From assembly GCA_947311845.1 (NCBI GenBank), contig CAMZMU010000052.1, forward strand, positions 136,911,733 to 136,975,732: a DNA stretch of 64,000 nucleotides, given 5' to 3'. The notes beneath the pieces were generated by a model. It was given only the letters and a program-made list of their open reading frames with translations. It did not search any database and had not been told where the DNA came from. Below, piece by piece: positions 41,958-53,508 of the stretch. Each line of letters opens with the position of its first letter. The stretch's first letter is position 1. The DNA is from Poa pratensis (taxonomy: Eukaryota; Streptophyta; Magnoliopsida; Poales; Poaceae). The translations under genes and the position numbers were made by a program.

Positions 41958-44601
41958 TTAAAATCTCAATTTCAAGTCTAGAAGAGTTGATATCTTCTGC
42001 AGAACGTTTCCAAGCAGACTGCCGCGTGGTCTCTGCACTCTCGACATCAGCCACTGGTAGTCACCCAACGCTTTGTCCGACAGGGGTTCTAAGAACTCGC
42101 ACTTCTCTAGGATTTCAGTGGGAGGTACTCCCCTGACAAGGTTAGTTTCCAGCTTTGGCTTTTTCTTGTTTCGATCTTGAGGAACCTCCGGCGCTGGGCT
42201 CTCCAGGAACAGTGGTGATGCTCCTGGGATGATCTCTTGGCGAAAGGGTAAGGTTCTAGCACTCTGCAAGCAGAAATCAAACCACTGGTGGATGAGTGGA
42301 GATGGGCCTCTAGTTCTGCCACCGATTCGATCAGTCTGAAATCCCGTCGCACAAGGTATCGCCTGTGGTGCACCAAACCAACTCAACCAATAAGACACTG
42401 GGCACCATAAGCAACAAGAACAGCGACATACCATGGATCGCGTCACAAAGTAATAAAATTAAGCATGAGTAAATCGTAACATACCCATAGATCAGCCCAG
42501 AGGCTACTGCCTGACTTGGGAACAACAACAGCAACATTAGACATTCGCTTTGCAGCAGGGATGACATCACTGCTCCAACCCACTGTGACCCAAACATCTC
42601 CAACTCCAAAGGATTTCAGATAGTTCATGTTGTCAAATAGCTGGACCTATAGAAGAAAAAAGACTTAAATTAACTCCAACGCAGCACTTCATAACCCGAA
42701 TATTTGTTGATTGCTATACCTATTTTTCAAGGTTCATGTTGTCTTTTCCGAAAAATTACTTTGGGCTATGACTCGACAGATCAAACAAAGGTGGAATGCA
42801 AGAAACATACAGAGAAGACAAGTCATTTGGTGCAAACCTGCTTCTGTAGCTGTGTAAAGCTGTTTAAGACTGCTTCCCTACCACCAATGACTTCTGTTTC
42901 CATGTCTACCGTGTTATACGATGATCCCAACTGCTTAAGGACTGCACCAATGACCTCTCTAGGAGAATCAACCATAGAAATCTTCCCAGCAAGCTCAGGT
43001 CTCCACAAATCCTGCCAATCCTACAGATAATATATCTATATGAGTAAGGTAAACCAAGTGCCTAACAGTAATCACGTTGATGTTACTTCTTTTCATTTAA
43101 CTTCAAGGTAAGCTTTTTTGAAGGAAAATTCAAACACTGTACAATTGACCTTGTATCTTCCGCATAATGTTGCATGTTGTCTGAAGTTTTTTTTTTACCT
43201 GTATTGGCTTCAAGTTATGTTGCTTAAACTTGTTTTTCTTGTAAGCAATGACCACAGTGCCCCATCTGTATGGAACACCCCATACTGAGCCATTAGCATC
43301 CGCCTCTCCATTCTGGTTCCTGCACAAATGGACCTGAAAGACTATAATGAAAATGGAAACTACACCTCAGGACATCTTCACTTGAATTGACTAATTCAGT
43401 TCAGCTATTGCAGAGGAATACATTTAAGTTTATGCTTCACGAATATGATGTTTTCTTGAAGAAACTGAGCATGGTGGTGTAAATAATGAGCATTGGAGAT
43501 GTTATTATAGTTAAGAAGATTGCACTAGCATAGTAGCATTCAGTTAAAAGCAGAGCCATGCATACCATTGCATTTGACACAATATCTTTCTTACCACTTG
43601 TATCATAAAATAAATTCAACAAGTACAAAGTTCAGCCATCAGCGTTAGTTATCACAGCGTGCAAGTCAGTGCGAGATTAACGACGGGGAGCAATGCAACT
43701 ATCCACATTGTTAGGGGAGAAAGAAGGCTTCCAGTTCTCACCTTCCATCTGTCACTTAGGGTCCGATACCAATCCTGCTCTTCAGCATTCTTGATAGGTT
43801 CTACCAGTCCCTTACGGATGGCGTAGCCGAGCCAAGAGTCCCCGATTGAAACGACGTCAGCTGCCATGGTGGATTTCGGCTGAACTTGACCTTTGTCCAC
43901 ACACTGCGACAGCTCGGAGAAAAGGGCGTCAATACTAGGGCGGAACTCGGGGCTGAACTTGAGCCTCTTTCCCTGTACTTCCACGAAATCCTACAAACAC
44001 CAAACCAGAAACATCTTACAGTCCATAAAATCTCACAGCATTCCCATGCTACCTTGCGGTCCAGCTTATAACCGCTCAGTAATGAAAGCAACAGTTTTAT
44101 AGGGGAGGAAATGGTTTGCCTGCAGCAGAGGAGGAGGAAGGGGCAGACCTTGATCCATGTGGGAGGGAAGGATCCGCGGAGCGCGACGACCCGGAGGGGC
44201 ACGGAGAGCGCGTAGGTCTTGGACTTCCACTGCTGCAGCGCGGCCTCCCACTCCTCATCGTCCTCCTCCTCCTTCGCCTCCACGGCGGCGGTCGAAGCAG
44301 CGGGAGGGGGCGGCTGGACGCACGCGCGTGACGGAGTGGGGAAAAGGATGAGGAGGGAGCAGACGGCCAGGTGGAGCGCCAGAGCCGCCGCGGAGGTCTT
44401 CCGCGTCCAATCCCAGCCTCCGGGGCCGGGCTTGTTCGATTGGCTGTCGCGCGGGGACGGAGGCTGCCGGGAGAAGGCGAGCTGCTTCGCCTTCGGTTTG
44501 CGGTGGTGGAGGCGGAGGTGGTGGTTGGAGTGGTTGGGGAGGAGGCCTGGGAATGGCAGGCGAGTGTGGGGGAGGAGGAGATGGAGCGGCTTCCCCTCCA
44601 T
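41958..44601 (-). CDS. PotD-like solute-binding protein, probably plastid-targeted
   Basis: Six exons on the minus strand: 44,601-44,149; 43,990-43,742; 43,333-43,199; 43,020-42,838; 42,646-42,485; 42,362-41,958. All introns are GT-AG and phase 0, giving 528 residues without a break. An in-frame TGA just upstream supports the start. Residues 1-95 are basic, then hydrophobic (ALALHLAVCSLLILFPTP at about 73-90), like a plastid or thylakoid presequence. The rest matches plant homologues of bacterial putrescine/spermidine-binding proteins (as in Arabidopsis At1g31410): DVVSIGDSWLGYAIRKGLVE, GVPYRWGTVVIAYKK, DLWRPELAGKISMVDSPREV, VGDVWVTVGWSSDVIP, RGPSPLIHQWFDFCLQ. Ligand and exact location are not proved. 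A short acidic linker (EEEDDEEWE) precedes the conserved part. Confidence 0.92.
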
Positions 44602-45212
44602 CGCCGATCAGGCTGCCGCCTATTGGCCTCCGCCGCCGACGGGCTTATCCAGCGGCCTACTGCAACGTGTAGGGCGGAAATACCTGCAGGCCTCAGCACA
44701 GCCAAACTTGTGTCTAAAACCAGTTTGGAAGCGCACTCTTGGAGTGATTCCTACGAATAACTGAACTTACCTATCTGATCTCAGACATTCTGGTGTTCCA
44801 AATTTATGTTTGAGCCTCAACAAAAGAATGAAAAGAATTTCATGTGTTTAAACAGCCACATTTATCTACATGGCACATACGGTACAGCACTAGTTCACCA
44901 TTGCACTAGCAGCAACATAACATAAGGTATGCTTTCAAAAAAACATAACATAAGGTACTCTGGCTGAAAATCTAATATCTCTGAAAATCGCACAGATCAG
45001 TAGATCACCTGTCTCACATTCTCACTTCTGATACTTACATGCCCAATAAATAAATTAAGATTGCTAAATCGAAAATAGTCCTATTTCTTTAATACATTTC
45101 TTCTGGACAACACCATGTGTAAGAGCTAAAAAGAATCGATGAAGCATTGGTGAGAAAAATGCTATATAGTACATTTTCTATTCTACCCATTGACCAAGAA
45201 GCAATTCACCTT
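44602..45212. other. Intergenic, between PotD-like gene and GT-3-like gene
   Basis: It contains the 5' flank of the PotD-like gene (GC-rich to about 44,700) and the 3' flank of the trihelix gene. A 14-base direct repeat (ACATAACATAAGGT) occurs twice near 44,916-44,958. No other gene. Confidence 0.6.
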
Positions 45213-47557
45213 CTACAGATCTTCTCGTAAGAGTTTGTTCAACAGGGCTGTCATGAGTGAGTCCCGTTTCTGCGCTCTTGCTTCTTCTCTCATCCTCCGT
45301 TGTTCCTCTCGCTGTATCCACTCATGCTCCAGCATCAGCCTCTCCTCCTCAAGCTTCTGCATCGACTGCCTCCACTCTTGCTCGAAAACGAGCCGCTTCT
45401 GGGCACGCCGCTCCATCGTCTCACGCCACTGGATGTCCACGTGTTGTTGCTGTGCCAGGAAATCCTGCAGCAGATCATGGATGCTTGAACTGCCCGTCCT
45501 TGGCTTTTCCGCCATTCGTTGCTGTATTTGCCCCTTATCGCTCGCCCTCCGCTTTTTGCTTCTCATGGGTTTCTCATCCTCGGTTGCTTCAACGTCATCT
45601 TCATCCTCATCGGACTCTCCGGATGACCGGTCACAGCTAGCCCGCTTTGGTTTCATTGTAACTGAAGCTCCTGATTCAGACTGAAGGAGTTGGCGCTGCA
45701 TATCTCTGGCACGTTCAGTGAAGACAGCGTGTAATTCTTCGAAGAAGGGACACTGTCTACCGTTTTCTGGATCAGATGTTTCTTTCCCCTGGTGAAAAAG
45801 GATGAGTTATTCCCTCGTAAGCTGATAAACAATGAAGGGACTATATCACTATACATCATAGTTGCAATCTCCAAGCAAACTTATAACAGTATAAGGTTGC
45901 ACAAACAAGAGGGTATACTGGATTTCCTTCACCGCAGAGATTACCGAAACACATCAGGCGCCACTTTGGAGAAAATATATTTGTATGAGTATGCTGGAAC
46001 ATTTCGACATGAAAGCTTGAAATTGGTCCCATCACCCAACAGTAGTATACTAGTATGATTCTAAACCTGACACATAATCCTTAAGTTCAAGTCTTGTGCT
46101 AACTATTGTGATCAGTACAAGTGTTTAAGTTAGACGTATTTTGCCTAGCTCGTTCTCAATAAACCTAAATACCCAACCATGTTTTGCCAGAGAGTTTAAC
46201 TTCATTATCACATTTTCTAAAATGCCCAGCTTTTTGGTATCCTAATTTCATCCCTTACTTTGAACAACATAATTTTAGTTCTATAAAGTTTTAAAGTAAA
46301 GCATAGACAAATGTCACATACTGATTACTGAGCCACTACCACTGCAGTTTAACAGATAAGAGTCATATATGGATAGAGTCCCAGTGTGAACCCAAAGAAA
46401 ACGTCAGTATCCTTTTCTAAAGAGATTTCTTAAGTGCTCATACCGATTCCATAATCGTGGAAATTAGAAGTAAAATACTTATTCAGTGTCCAATTCTGGA
46501 TGGTTTACCACCTAGTTTTCCTTTAAAGCAGACGATTCCACCTTCACTTTCCTTTACACTTCAGACTTCACTATCGCACGTGACACCATAGTCACCTGAG
46601 CTGACATATTTTCCCCTTTCTATCAGGAGGGATTATCCATTCCCATTATTGTTGAAACTTCCTCTAGTCATCCTAGCCTCAAATAGAATAGTTGCTCATA
46701 TTTGATTAGCTTTTACCCCCAACATACCAATTAGACACAGCTAATCACAAAAGCATCACTTCTAGTCCTAGAGTGTACCCTTAAGATGAAGATGAAAGCA
46801 TGAACTGAGTTATGGTTGAAAAACGAATAAAAAACAAACTGCCTTGCATATCAGCATTAAAGGAAACTGCTTAGGCCGAGATGTATTTTGAGCTGCAAGT
46901 TTCTACGAAATCTCTGAAGACACCCAAAGTTGTGCAACAATTATTGAACACATCATTTCCTTAATCATGATAGCAAATTATAGTGCAATAACTAGATTAT
47001 CCATAGCATTAGTTCTTCCAGGTTTTATAATGTTCAATTAGACCAGACACCAGAGATTCTTTCCTAGTTTGAAATGTTATTGCCATTCAAACAGCAAACG
47101 AAACATTACTCTTGCCAATCCCAAAATGAGCCCCCCTGTTTACTGAGATAGAACAGACCATCCGGGGGCCCAGAGTATAGACACGGTAGCCGGCAATGCG
47201 TTGCAGATTGCCATAACGTAAGGGCATCACGTGTTCTTTCAGGTAATTCAGAACACAATTATTAGCCAAAGTGCCCAAATAACAGGGAGAGTGGGAGGGA
47301 GCAGCAGGGAGGGCATACAGTAGTACCTTGTAGCGGTTGACGAGGTTCTTCCACTTGCACTTGCACTGGTCGGCGGTGCGGCGGTAGCCGCGCGCCCGGA
47401 GCGCGTCCGCCACCGCCTCCCAGAGCGCCTTGGCGCTGCGCCCCGCGGCGGCCTCCCGCTCCAGCTCCCCGCGCGCCGCGATCAGCTCCCGCGTCTCCTG
47501 CGCGCCCCACTGCGGCACCCTCTCGTCCCTAAACCCTCCGCCGCCGCCCGCCTCCAT
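45213..47557 (-). CDS. Trihelix transcription factor, GT-3 (GT-gamma) type
   Basis: Two exons: 47,557-47,327 (77 codons) and 45,788-45,213, joined in phase 0 across a 1,538-base GT-AG intron, give 268 residues. Residues 13-77 form the trihelix (SANT/Myb-like) DNA-binding domain: RVPQWGAQETRELIAARGEL, ALWEAVADALRARGYRRTAD, QCKCKWKNLVNRYK, with the three expected tryptophans. The conserved fourth helix CPFFEELHAVF follows. An acidic stretch (about 130-149) precedes a basic nuclear signal (KPMRSKKRR, about 150-158). A long charged helix (about 178-262) ends EEARAQKRDSLMTALLNKLL, which is characteristic of GT-3a/GT-3b proteins and likely serves dimerisation. A nuclear DNA-binding regulator of GT-element promoters is expected. 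Targets cannot be read here. Confidence 0.92.
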
Positions 47558-48387
47558 CGTCCCGCCGCCCTGGCTCGCCTAGTATCAACAACACCAATCC
47601 CCAGTACGCGCGGCGGTGCAGCAGGCTCTCTCAGGCTTGCTTGCTCTGCCACGCGACCTTCTGGCGGCCCGTGGCCTCGCGTCGCTTTCTTCTCTTCTCG
47701 CCGGTGGATGCTGCTGCTGCGGCTTGCCTGCCATTTCTTACTTTTCCGCCCATTCACACGCCTCCCTCTGCGCTCAGAGAGGAAGATGGGGCCCCGATGT
47801 TCACACTAGCTGTCTGCCTCGTTTCTACAGTTTTAATCATGGTTTTACTGATATTTTTATTAGGCTGAACTTGACTGGACCGGACTGGACCGGGCCCGGT
47901 GCCGCCCACCCCACTGGCCTCCCATCACCAAGAACAGGAGAAAAAATTCCTACCTTTTTCCTGTAGATTATTCAGTGCTAGGAGAAAAAACAAGGATGCG
48001 CAAAGTCATCAGGACCCAGTTGTTGGACGACCTTCAATATTTGCATACCAGCATGAGCCGATGAACTTATTCAAGATAACAAGAAACACAAGACTTTTTT
48101 GTCTTACAACGAATAGATCTACTCCTGCACTGTACCCTTTCTGCCGGATGCGCGAGCTGGCCACCAGTGGTCACACGGTAGCTTCTGTTTACCATGTGAA
48201 CTTCCATGGCGCTTTCTGCAAGCTGGGGGTGGGGGACTCAGCCACATGGACAAGGGTTGTCGGCCACAGCGTTTTCATTCACCTCTATCTATGCCTACTA
48301 CCAAGATTTTCACCGGTCGCCGGGAATTACTGTAGGAGAGCTTCCTACTACAACCCGGAACAGTCGGCTGCTTGCAAGAAACGGTCG
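47558..48387. other. Intergenic, between GT-3-like and MEX1 genes
   Basis: It contains the 5' flank of the trihelix gene (GC-rich to about 47,720) and the 3' UTR side of MEX1. Open frames here are short and show no domain. Confidence 0.6.
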
Positions 48388-51288
48388 TCACTTGCCGAAG
48401 ATGAGCTCCTTCAGAGAAGTCATGGGTGAGCTGTTGCCGTAGGCGCCGGTATCTCTCCAGAAGGTAAGACCTGAGCAAGCAAAAGGTGCCGCGTGATTGT
48501 CGGTTAGGAGACCGATTCTGAAGAGTTGCAGTTCATCAATCAAACTAATACGCTTGTGGTGTTCAGAGTTCAGAGAAAGGTTTGGGGGTGAAGACATTTT
48601 CATTTTGACTGGAACTCTGGCTAGGGAGGTAACAGGATGATTACAGACAGGGTAAGAAGAAAACCTAGCCATAGGAGCAATCCAAATGTCGTCGCGAAGA
48701 AAAACTCTCTGCTGATGCTGTTGAACCTGGAATTGGAAACAGTTCAGGGGTTTAGCCGTCTTACAGAAGGAATGCTTGTAAACAAAACTGTTACTGCAAG
48801 TCAGGGCTGTCAAAAATAGCTGCAACAACAACGTACCAGTACATGCAGGCCAAGTTACCCCAACCTTGTAGGACAGATGCCCAAACAGAACCAGTAAACC
48901 TGATAAATGGATGAAAGGAAACGAGACTGAGAGGTAATATAAGAACATCACAACATATTAAAATGGCATTTGGTAGAATATGGAAAAACACCAAATAGAA
49001 ATCACTTCCTATCTGACAATAGAACTACACTAAACCTCATATCAGTATGATGTTAATAGCTTTTTAAGTAATAATTTCACGATATAAACATCCAAGTTAT
49101 GTTCTGTGAGGTAATTACATGAGGGCGTAAAAGGAAAATAATCTTATTGGAGGATTTTGGTAAAGCCACGTACACAGAAATTGCTTAGGTTGGTAGACAT
49201 GTTTTAGGAGTTTTCGTATGTCCTAAAGACCTCGACAACATGATGAACAATATAAATTCACTACTGATTGATCCATAAGAGCTCCTACTAATCAGGTTTA
49301 CCATACCACATCCAGTTAAACTATAAGCTAAAGAAATATCTTTTCCATGTGAAAGCATGCTAAACATTTTAATCACTGCTTAGGAATATACTGATTGTCT
49401 CAGATGACAAGTAGAAAAGCAGGTTGGGAGAGCTGATTCATCAAATGAAAAATCAATGTTTGCTGTAATTTCGCATACAGTTGTGCTGGAATTTTGAAAA
49501 GAGGTAAGCTGAAAAATATAATACCACATCAGATCTCTGATAAATACAGCACGAGGAATCATAAGTCCATTTCCAATCATTGCAAGTAACATCGAAAAAG
49601 CTGACAACCCTTGGATGTTACTTGGGTTGAGGTAGTTTGTCCACTGCACAACCCACCAAACAATTTGTAAGTGAATGTCTTGGTGTTAGGTGATTCTAAT
49701 TTCTAAAGTTTCAAATGTGTGTAAAAGTTTGAATACCATCTGGGCAACTGGCATCCACATGAATAGAAGTGTGGCAGTCCAACCAGACAATGACCCCACA
49801 AACTTAGTTCCTTCCTCAGAAAGCTTGCCCATCCTTGCCTGAATGAATGCACCACCAAATCAAAGAAAAGATAAGCTAGGACGTACATAGAAAAAAGGAT
49901 ATCGTGTCATGAGAATTTGAGAGCATGATCTACTTTTAGCCTTAGATTGATTAATCAGCATGCACTAGAGGCATATGATCAGAAACACATAGGAGAAAGT
50001 AGAGTAAATACAATGAACTCCATATACCAAGAATGTTAAGCAGCACTAGAATTTTACTGAACAAGTTTTTCCTTATGAAGCAAGTGGGCCTAAGAACTGA
50101 TCAACACATCAGAGTGAACTACTACTAAATATATAATCATGGGTCAGATCTGATATACTACTCAAGAGTACATGTAACTTTGACAAAACTGATATACTCA
50201 AGAGGATGTATCATACCATCACAACAGCAGCAACAGCCAACGAACCACAGATTATGCCAGGCAGGATGCTATTGGGGATGAAGGGAACAAATGTTGACCA
50301 CATGACCTGCATTTTCAATTCACCATAAATCACACTTAACATCGACACTGGACGGCGAAGAAGAAGCATCAAGCACAGCACACAAGTAACTGTCACCTGA
50401 GGGAGCACGGCGAGGCCAACGATCGTCATGAAATCCTCCCAGAGCAGCCAGAGGGTTCCAGGGAGCCAGCCGACGTAATTGAGCAAGTTGAGGAGAAGCC
50501 CGGCTGCCACAACCGCTGAGGTGGCCACAAACTGCGGCATCGGCATGGACTCCGCCATGGCGAGCTGGACAATGACCACGTAAGTGGAGATAGTGCCGAG
50601 CGTCTGCACGATGACAGCCTCCGTCTCCCTCTTCTTGGCGAAATAGGACATGAGCGACAGGTTGCCGAGCAGCCCTGTGAGCATCCCCTGGAGCGACGGG
50701 ACAATCAATGCTAGCCGTGAGCCCGTCATTCAGAGCGAGCGTAAGAGAGTAAGAAGGTGGAACTTTTGAGAGGGGGATTGGGGGCGTACGTACGAGCCAC
50801 GGGACGGCGAAGAGGGCGGCCTTGTTGCCGGCGAGGAGGTTGCGGGAGTTGAGGATAATCTGCGGGAGCTGGAGGAGGAGGAAGGGCACGTTGGCGCCGC
50901 CGGCGAGCTTGGCCGTCAGGGAGTCCCATTCCTGGTACTTCTTGGTGGCCTACGCAGGGATACGAGCATCGTCAGGCAGCGGCGAATAAGAAGCTTAATC
51001 GCGCGACATTGGGCGCTGATGTCGGGACGGGGAGAGGGAGAAGCCTGACCTTGGGGATCGGTGCGGGGGCGAGGGTCGTCGCCTCGGCGGCCTCGGGCAG
51101 CGCGTGCCGACGGCGGCGGTGGAGGAGGAGCGCGGAGCGGTAGGAGCTGGACGCGGAGACGAGGGGCTTGAGGAGGACGGGGAGGGGGGCGCGAGGGAGG
51201 GAGTCTGGCGGGAGACGCGGCGGGAGAGCGGCGTGGCAGGGGACGGGCGCAGCGGGAGGCGGACGGAGGGCAGCGACAGCGATGACAT
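48388..51288 (-). CDS. MEX1: Chloroplast maltose exporter MEX1
   Basis: MEX1 sits in the plastid inner envelope and exports maltose from night-time starch breakdown. Nine exons are readable: 51,288-51,050; 50,949-50,794; 50,687-50,397; 50,306-50,217; 49,838-49,737; 49,643-49,525; 48,899-48,837; 48,726-48,665; 48,470-48,388. All introns are GT-AG. Exons 2-9 join to 321 residues with the family's signature blocks: EWDSLTAKLAGGANVPFLLL, LPQIILNSRNLL, LLGNLSLMSYFAKKRE, VMWSTFVPFIPNSILPG, GSLSGWTATLLFMWMPVAQM, MLLAMIGNGLMIPRA, FNSISREF and the terminus FWRDTGAYGNSSPMTSLKEL. Several membrane helices are evident. Exon 1 starts MSSLSLPSVRLPLRPS, a transit-peptide-like sequence, but its ATG frame is one base out of register with exon 2 (see findings). 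Expected total is about 401 residues. Confidence 0.93.
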
Positions 51289-51764
51289 GGTGGCACCGGA
51301 GGCGGGGAGGCGAGACGAGGCGACGGTCGCTTCGGGACGAATCGCGAGGAGCGAGTGAAGTAGTGAGAAGGAACGAGAGGACGGGAGGATGGGGAGCGGG
51401 GCCGCGACCGCGAGGGACGCGCGCCGTTGTTGCGCCGGGTGCCCGGGGCGCGCGATCCGATGGAGCTGGGACCACGCGCCGCCGTCCGTTCTCTCTTGTC
51501 CCCGTCCGTAATCTTCTCTCTGCCTCCTCCCTAGGCCGAGCTGTGATCGTTCGTGGCCCGCACTACCCGGCTTATCGTTTGGGCTTCGAACGGGATTACA
51601 TCGACTCGCCCAGTTTACACCGATGGGCCATAAATCTCATCCACGTGGTATCTCACTTTTGGCTCAAAAAAGAAACGTGGTATCTCACTTCTCTCCAAAC
51701 AAAAACACTTACGATCGAGATTTGGATCGTCAATCTGTTACAACATGAAATCTCTCCCACAACA
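51289..51764. other. MEX1 5' flank
   Basis: GC-rich to about 51,480 (probable promoter and 5' UTR), then AT-richer. A 17-base phrase (ACGTGGTATCTCACTT plus one base) is repeated near 51,641 and 51,674. No gene is supported. Plus-strand frames here are antisense to the transit-peptide exon. Confidence 0.55.
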
Positions 51765-52495
51765 TCTTCTACACCCTTTTTCCGAAATGGGGAGCGCTGC
51801 CCCGGCTTCTGCATGAAACTGATGCACATAGCCATTTTATAAATTTAAAGTGTAGCTTAAAGTATGTAAGAGTACAAGAATCATGGATCACGTAGTGTGA
51901 AAATAAAAATCAACTAAAAGTAGACAGAATCTCTAAACATCTAGTCTTCTAGTAATCTTCTAGTGTGTAGCAAATCACCTCGGTGGAAAATAGACAAAAC
52001 GATCTCCATTAGCCGAGTACATCCAAAATTCGTATAATTCGGTTGGTCGGATAGGAGTATATAGAACCACACATGGATCCAGTAAGTAGCCATGTTCGTA
52101 GCCTGCAAAAAGTGAGCAGCTACCACATTATTTAAAACAGCATCATTGCGACATTTGCAAGTTGACCAAAGAAAATAATAAATGATACGTGCTTTAGTAT
52201 GTTTACCAACCCCGTTTAGCTAATTGCTAAACATATTCGACACACTAGTGAGAGGTGAAATATTAAACGTGAAGTGAAGTAATCTCCAAATATTACGTAT
52301 GTGTGCTTGCTTGATCTGAACCGGATTTAACAGTGTGGATGAAGGCAGATGGAAATGTGAGTCCTGTTTGATTTTGTTGCGAACACGTCTACAGAATTTT
52401 CTAGGAACATAGCCTAGGCACCTAGGATAAATCTCAATCTTGGGTAACAGGCACCTCGAACATCTAAGAGTCAGGGACAAAGAATAATTCTGGTT
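51765..52495 (-). mobile_element. LINE 3' remnant
   Basis: Read leftwards, fragments resemble the C-terminal (zf-RVT-side) region of grass LINE ORF2: NIWRLLHFTFNISPLTSVSN, a stop, LNGVGKHTKARI, then ATNMATYWIHVWFY and TRRLLED. A 3' tail follows whose minus strand contains ATGGCTATGTGCATCAG and GCAGAAGCCGGGG, a form common at grass LINE ends. It is broken by stops and frame changes, and truncated at the 5' side. Confidence 0.6.
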
Positions 52496-53508
52496 GGCTA
52501 TAGGACAACGCTAGGGCTAGGTTAAATTCACCACTGGTCATGTCCTACAATGGTTACGAGCAATACAATTTCATAGGTTAAATTCATCAGTGGTCATGTC
52601 CTTCAATGGTTACGAGCAATACAATTTCACAACATCACGAAAAAGTTCACTGTCAAACATGCAAAAGCTACTGAGATCGTAACACAACTTCATTATCTAC
52701 CTCACATTCTCACTTTAAATCATAAAGCACTACTTGCTCAAAACTACATCATGGCCCATCTCGACCTAAAGATCTACTTAATACTCACAGATCTAAGCTG
52801 AAAGAACTAGGGTTTGAAGAAACATACAGGCATGGTAGTTCGGAGGCGGACTCTCTCTCAGCTCAGAGAAGAGGGGTTTTCGCTGCCCGCCGTCGACCAC
52901 CACCGATCGGAGGAGAAGATGTCGCCGCTTACCTGCTCATCGTGGAGAAGATGCTTCGCTACCTTTCGTGGAGAAGATACTTCCACTTCCTCAAACCACA
53001 TCATACCCCATCTCGACCTAAAGATCTACTTAATTTTACGTGGCTTCAGTTATTCACATTTTTCGATAAAGTAATCATTCATGTTGTCATTGCAGTGATA
53101 TTTCCGTATGTCCTGGTTTTGTTCGGCTTAGAGTATATGTTTGTCAGCTAACTAGTGTGAAGGCCTTTATACAAGATCAAGTTGAGAAATTAGTTATGAG
53201 CTAATAAATATTTAATTCACCACGAAGGCCATAGCATTGTCAAGCATGTTGCATGGACTTGCCTCTCTCTCTTCTGGAAGAAGCTCATGGACGATGAACT
53301 GGGTGCCCGAGCCAGACTCATATCTGCACATGAATGGATCAATCCAGCGAGTGAATCAATGAAGAACAACTTAGTGGAAGCAATTAAGCTAGCTTCCTGA
53401 TATGTTACGATGACGTATATACTTGGCTTGAAGGTTGGGAAACAGGGGTCATCATCTCCGACAATCACCACCTCGTGCCGCCATCCACTTGGCAGCCCGC
53501 AGTGAAGG
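52496..53508. other. Intergenic with short duplications
   Basis: A 56-bp unit beginning AGGTTAAATTCA is duplicated in tandem at 52,519-52,630. A 40-base phrase around CCATCTCGACCTAAAGATC occurs at about 52,756 and again at 53,006. Frames such as 52,814-53,074 show no domain. The stretch ends at GAAGG (53,504-53,508), the presumed target site of element G. Confidence 0.65.

Noticed and set aside
43437..43628. Minus-strand frame between exons of the PotD-like gene
   Set aside because: It lies inside intron 2; exons on both sides join in phase without it.
44097..44705. 202-residue minus-strand frame over exon 1 of the PotD-like gene
   Set aside because: It is in a different frame from the one that joins exon 2 in phase; a GC-rich shadow.
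50916..51475. Alternative long first exon for MEX1 from 51,475
   Set aside because: The codon at 51,475 is GTG, and there is no ATG in that frame; the ATG at 51,288 gives a better transit peptide despite the frame problem.
52814..53074. 86-residue plus-strand frame
   Set aside because: No domain, no splice support, and it overlaps locally duplicated spacer sequence.
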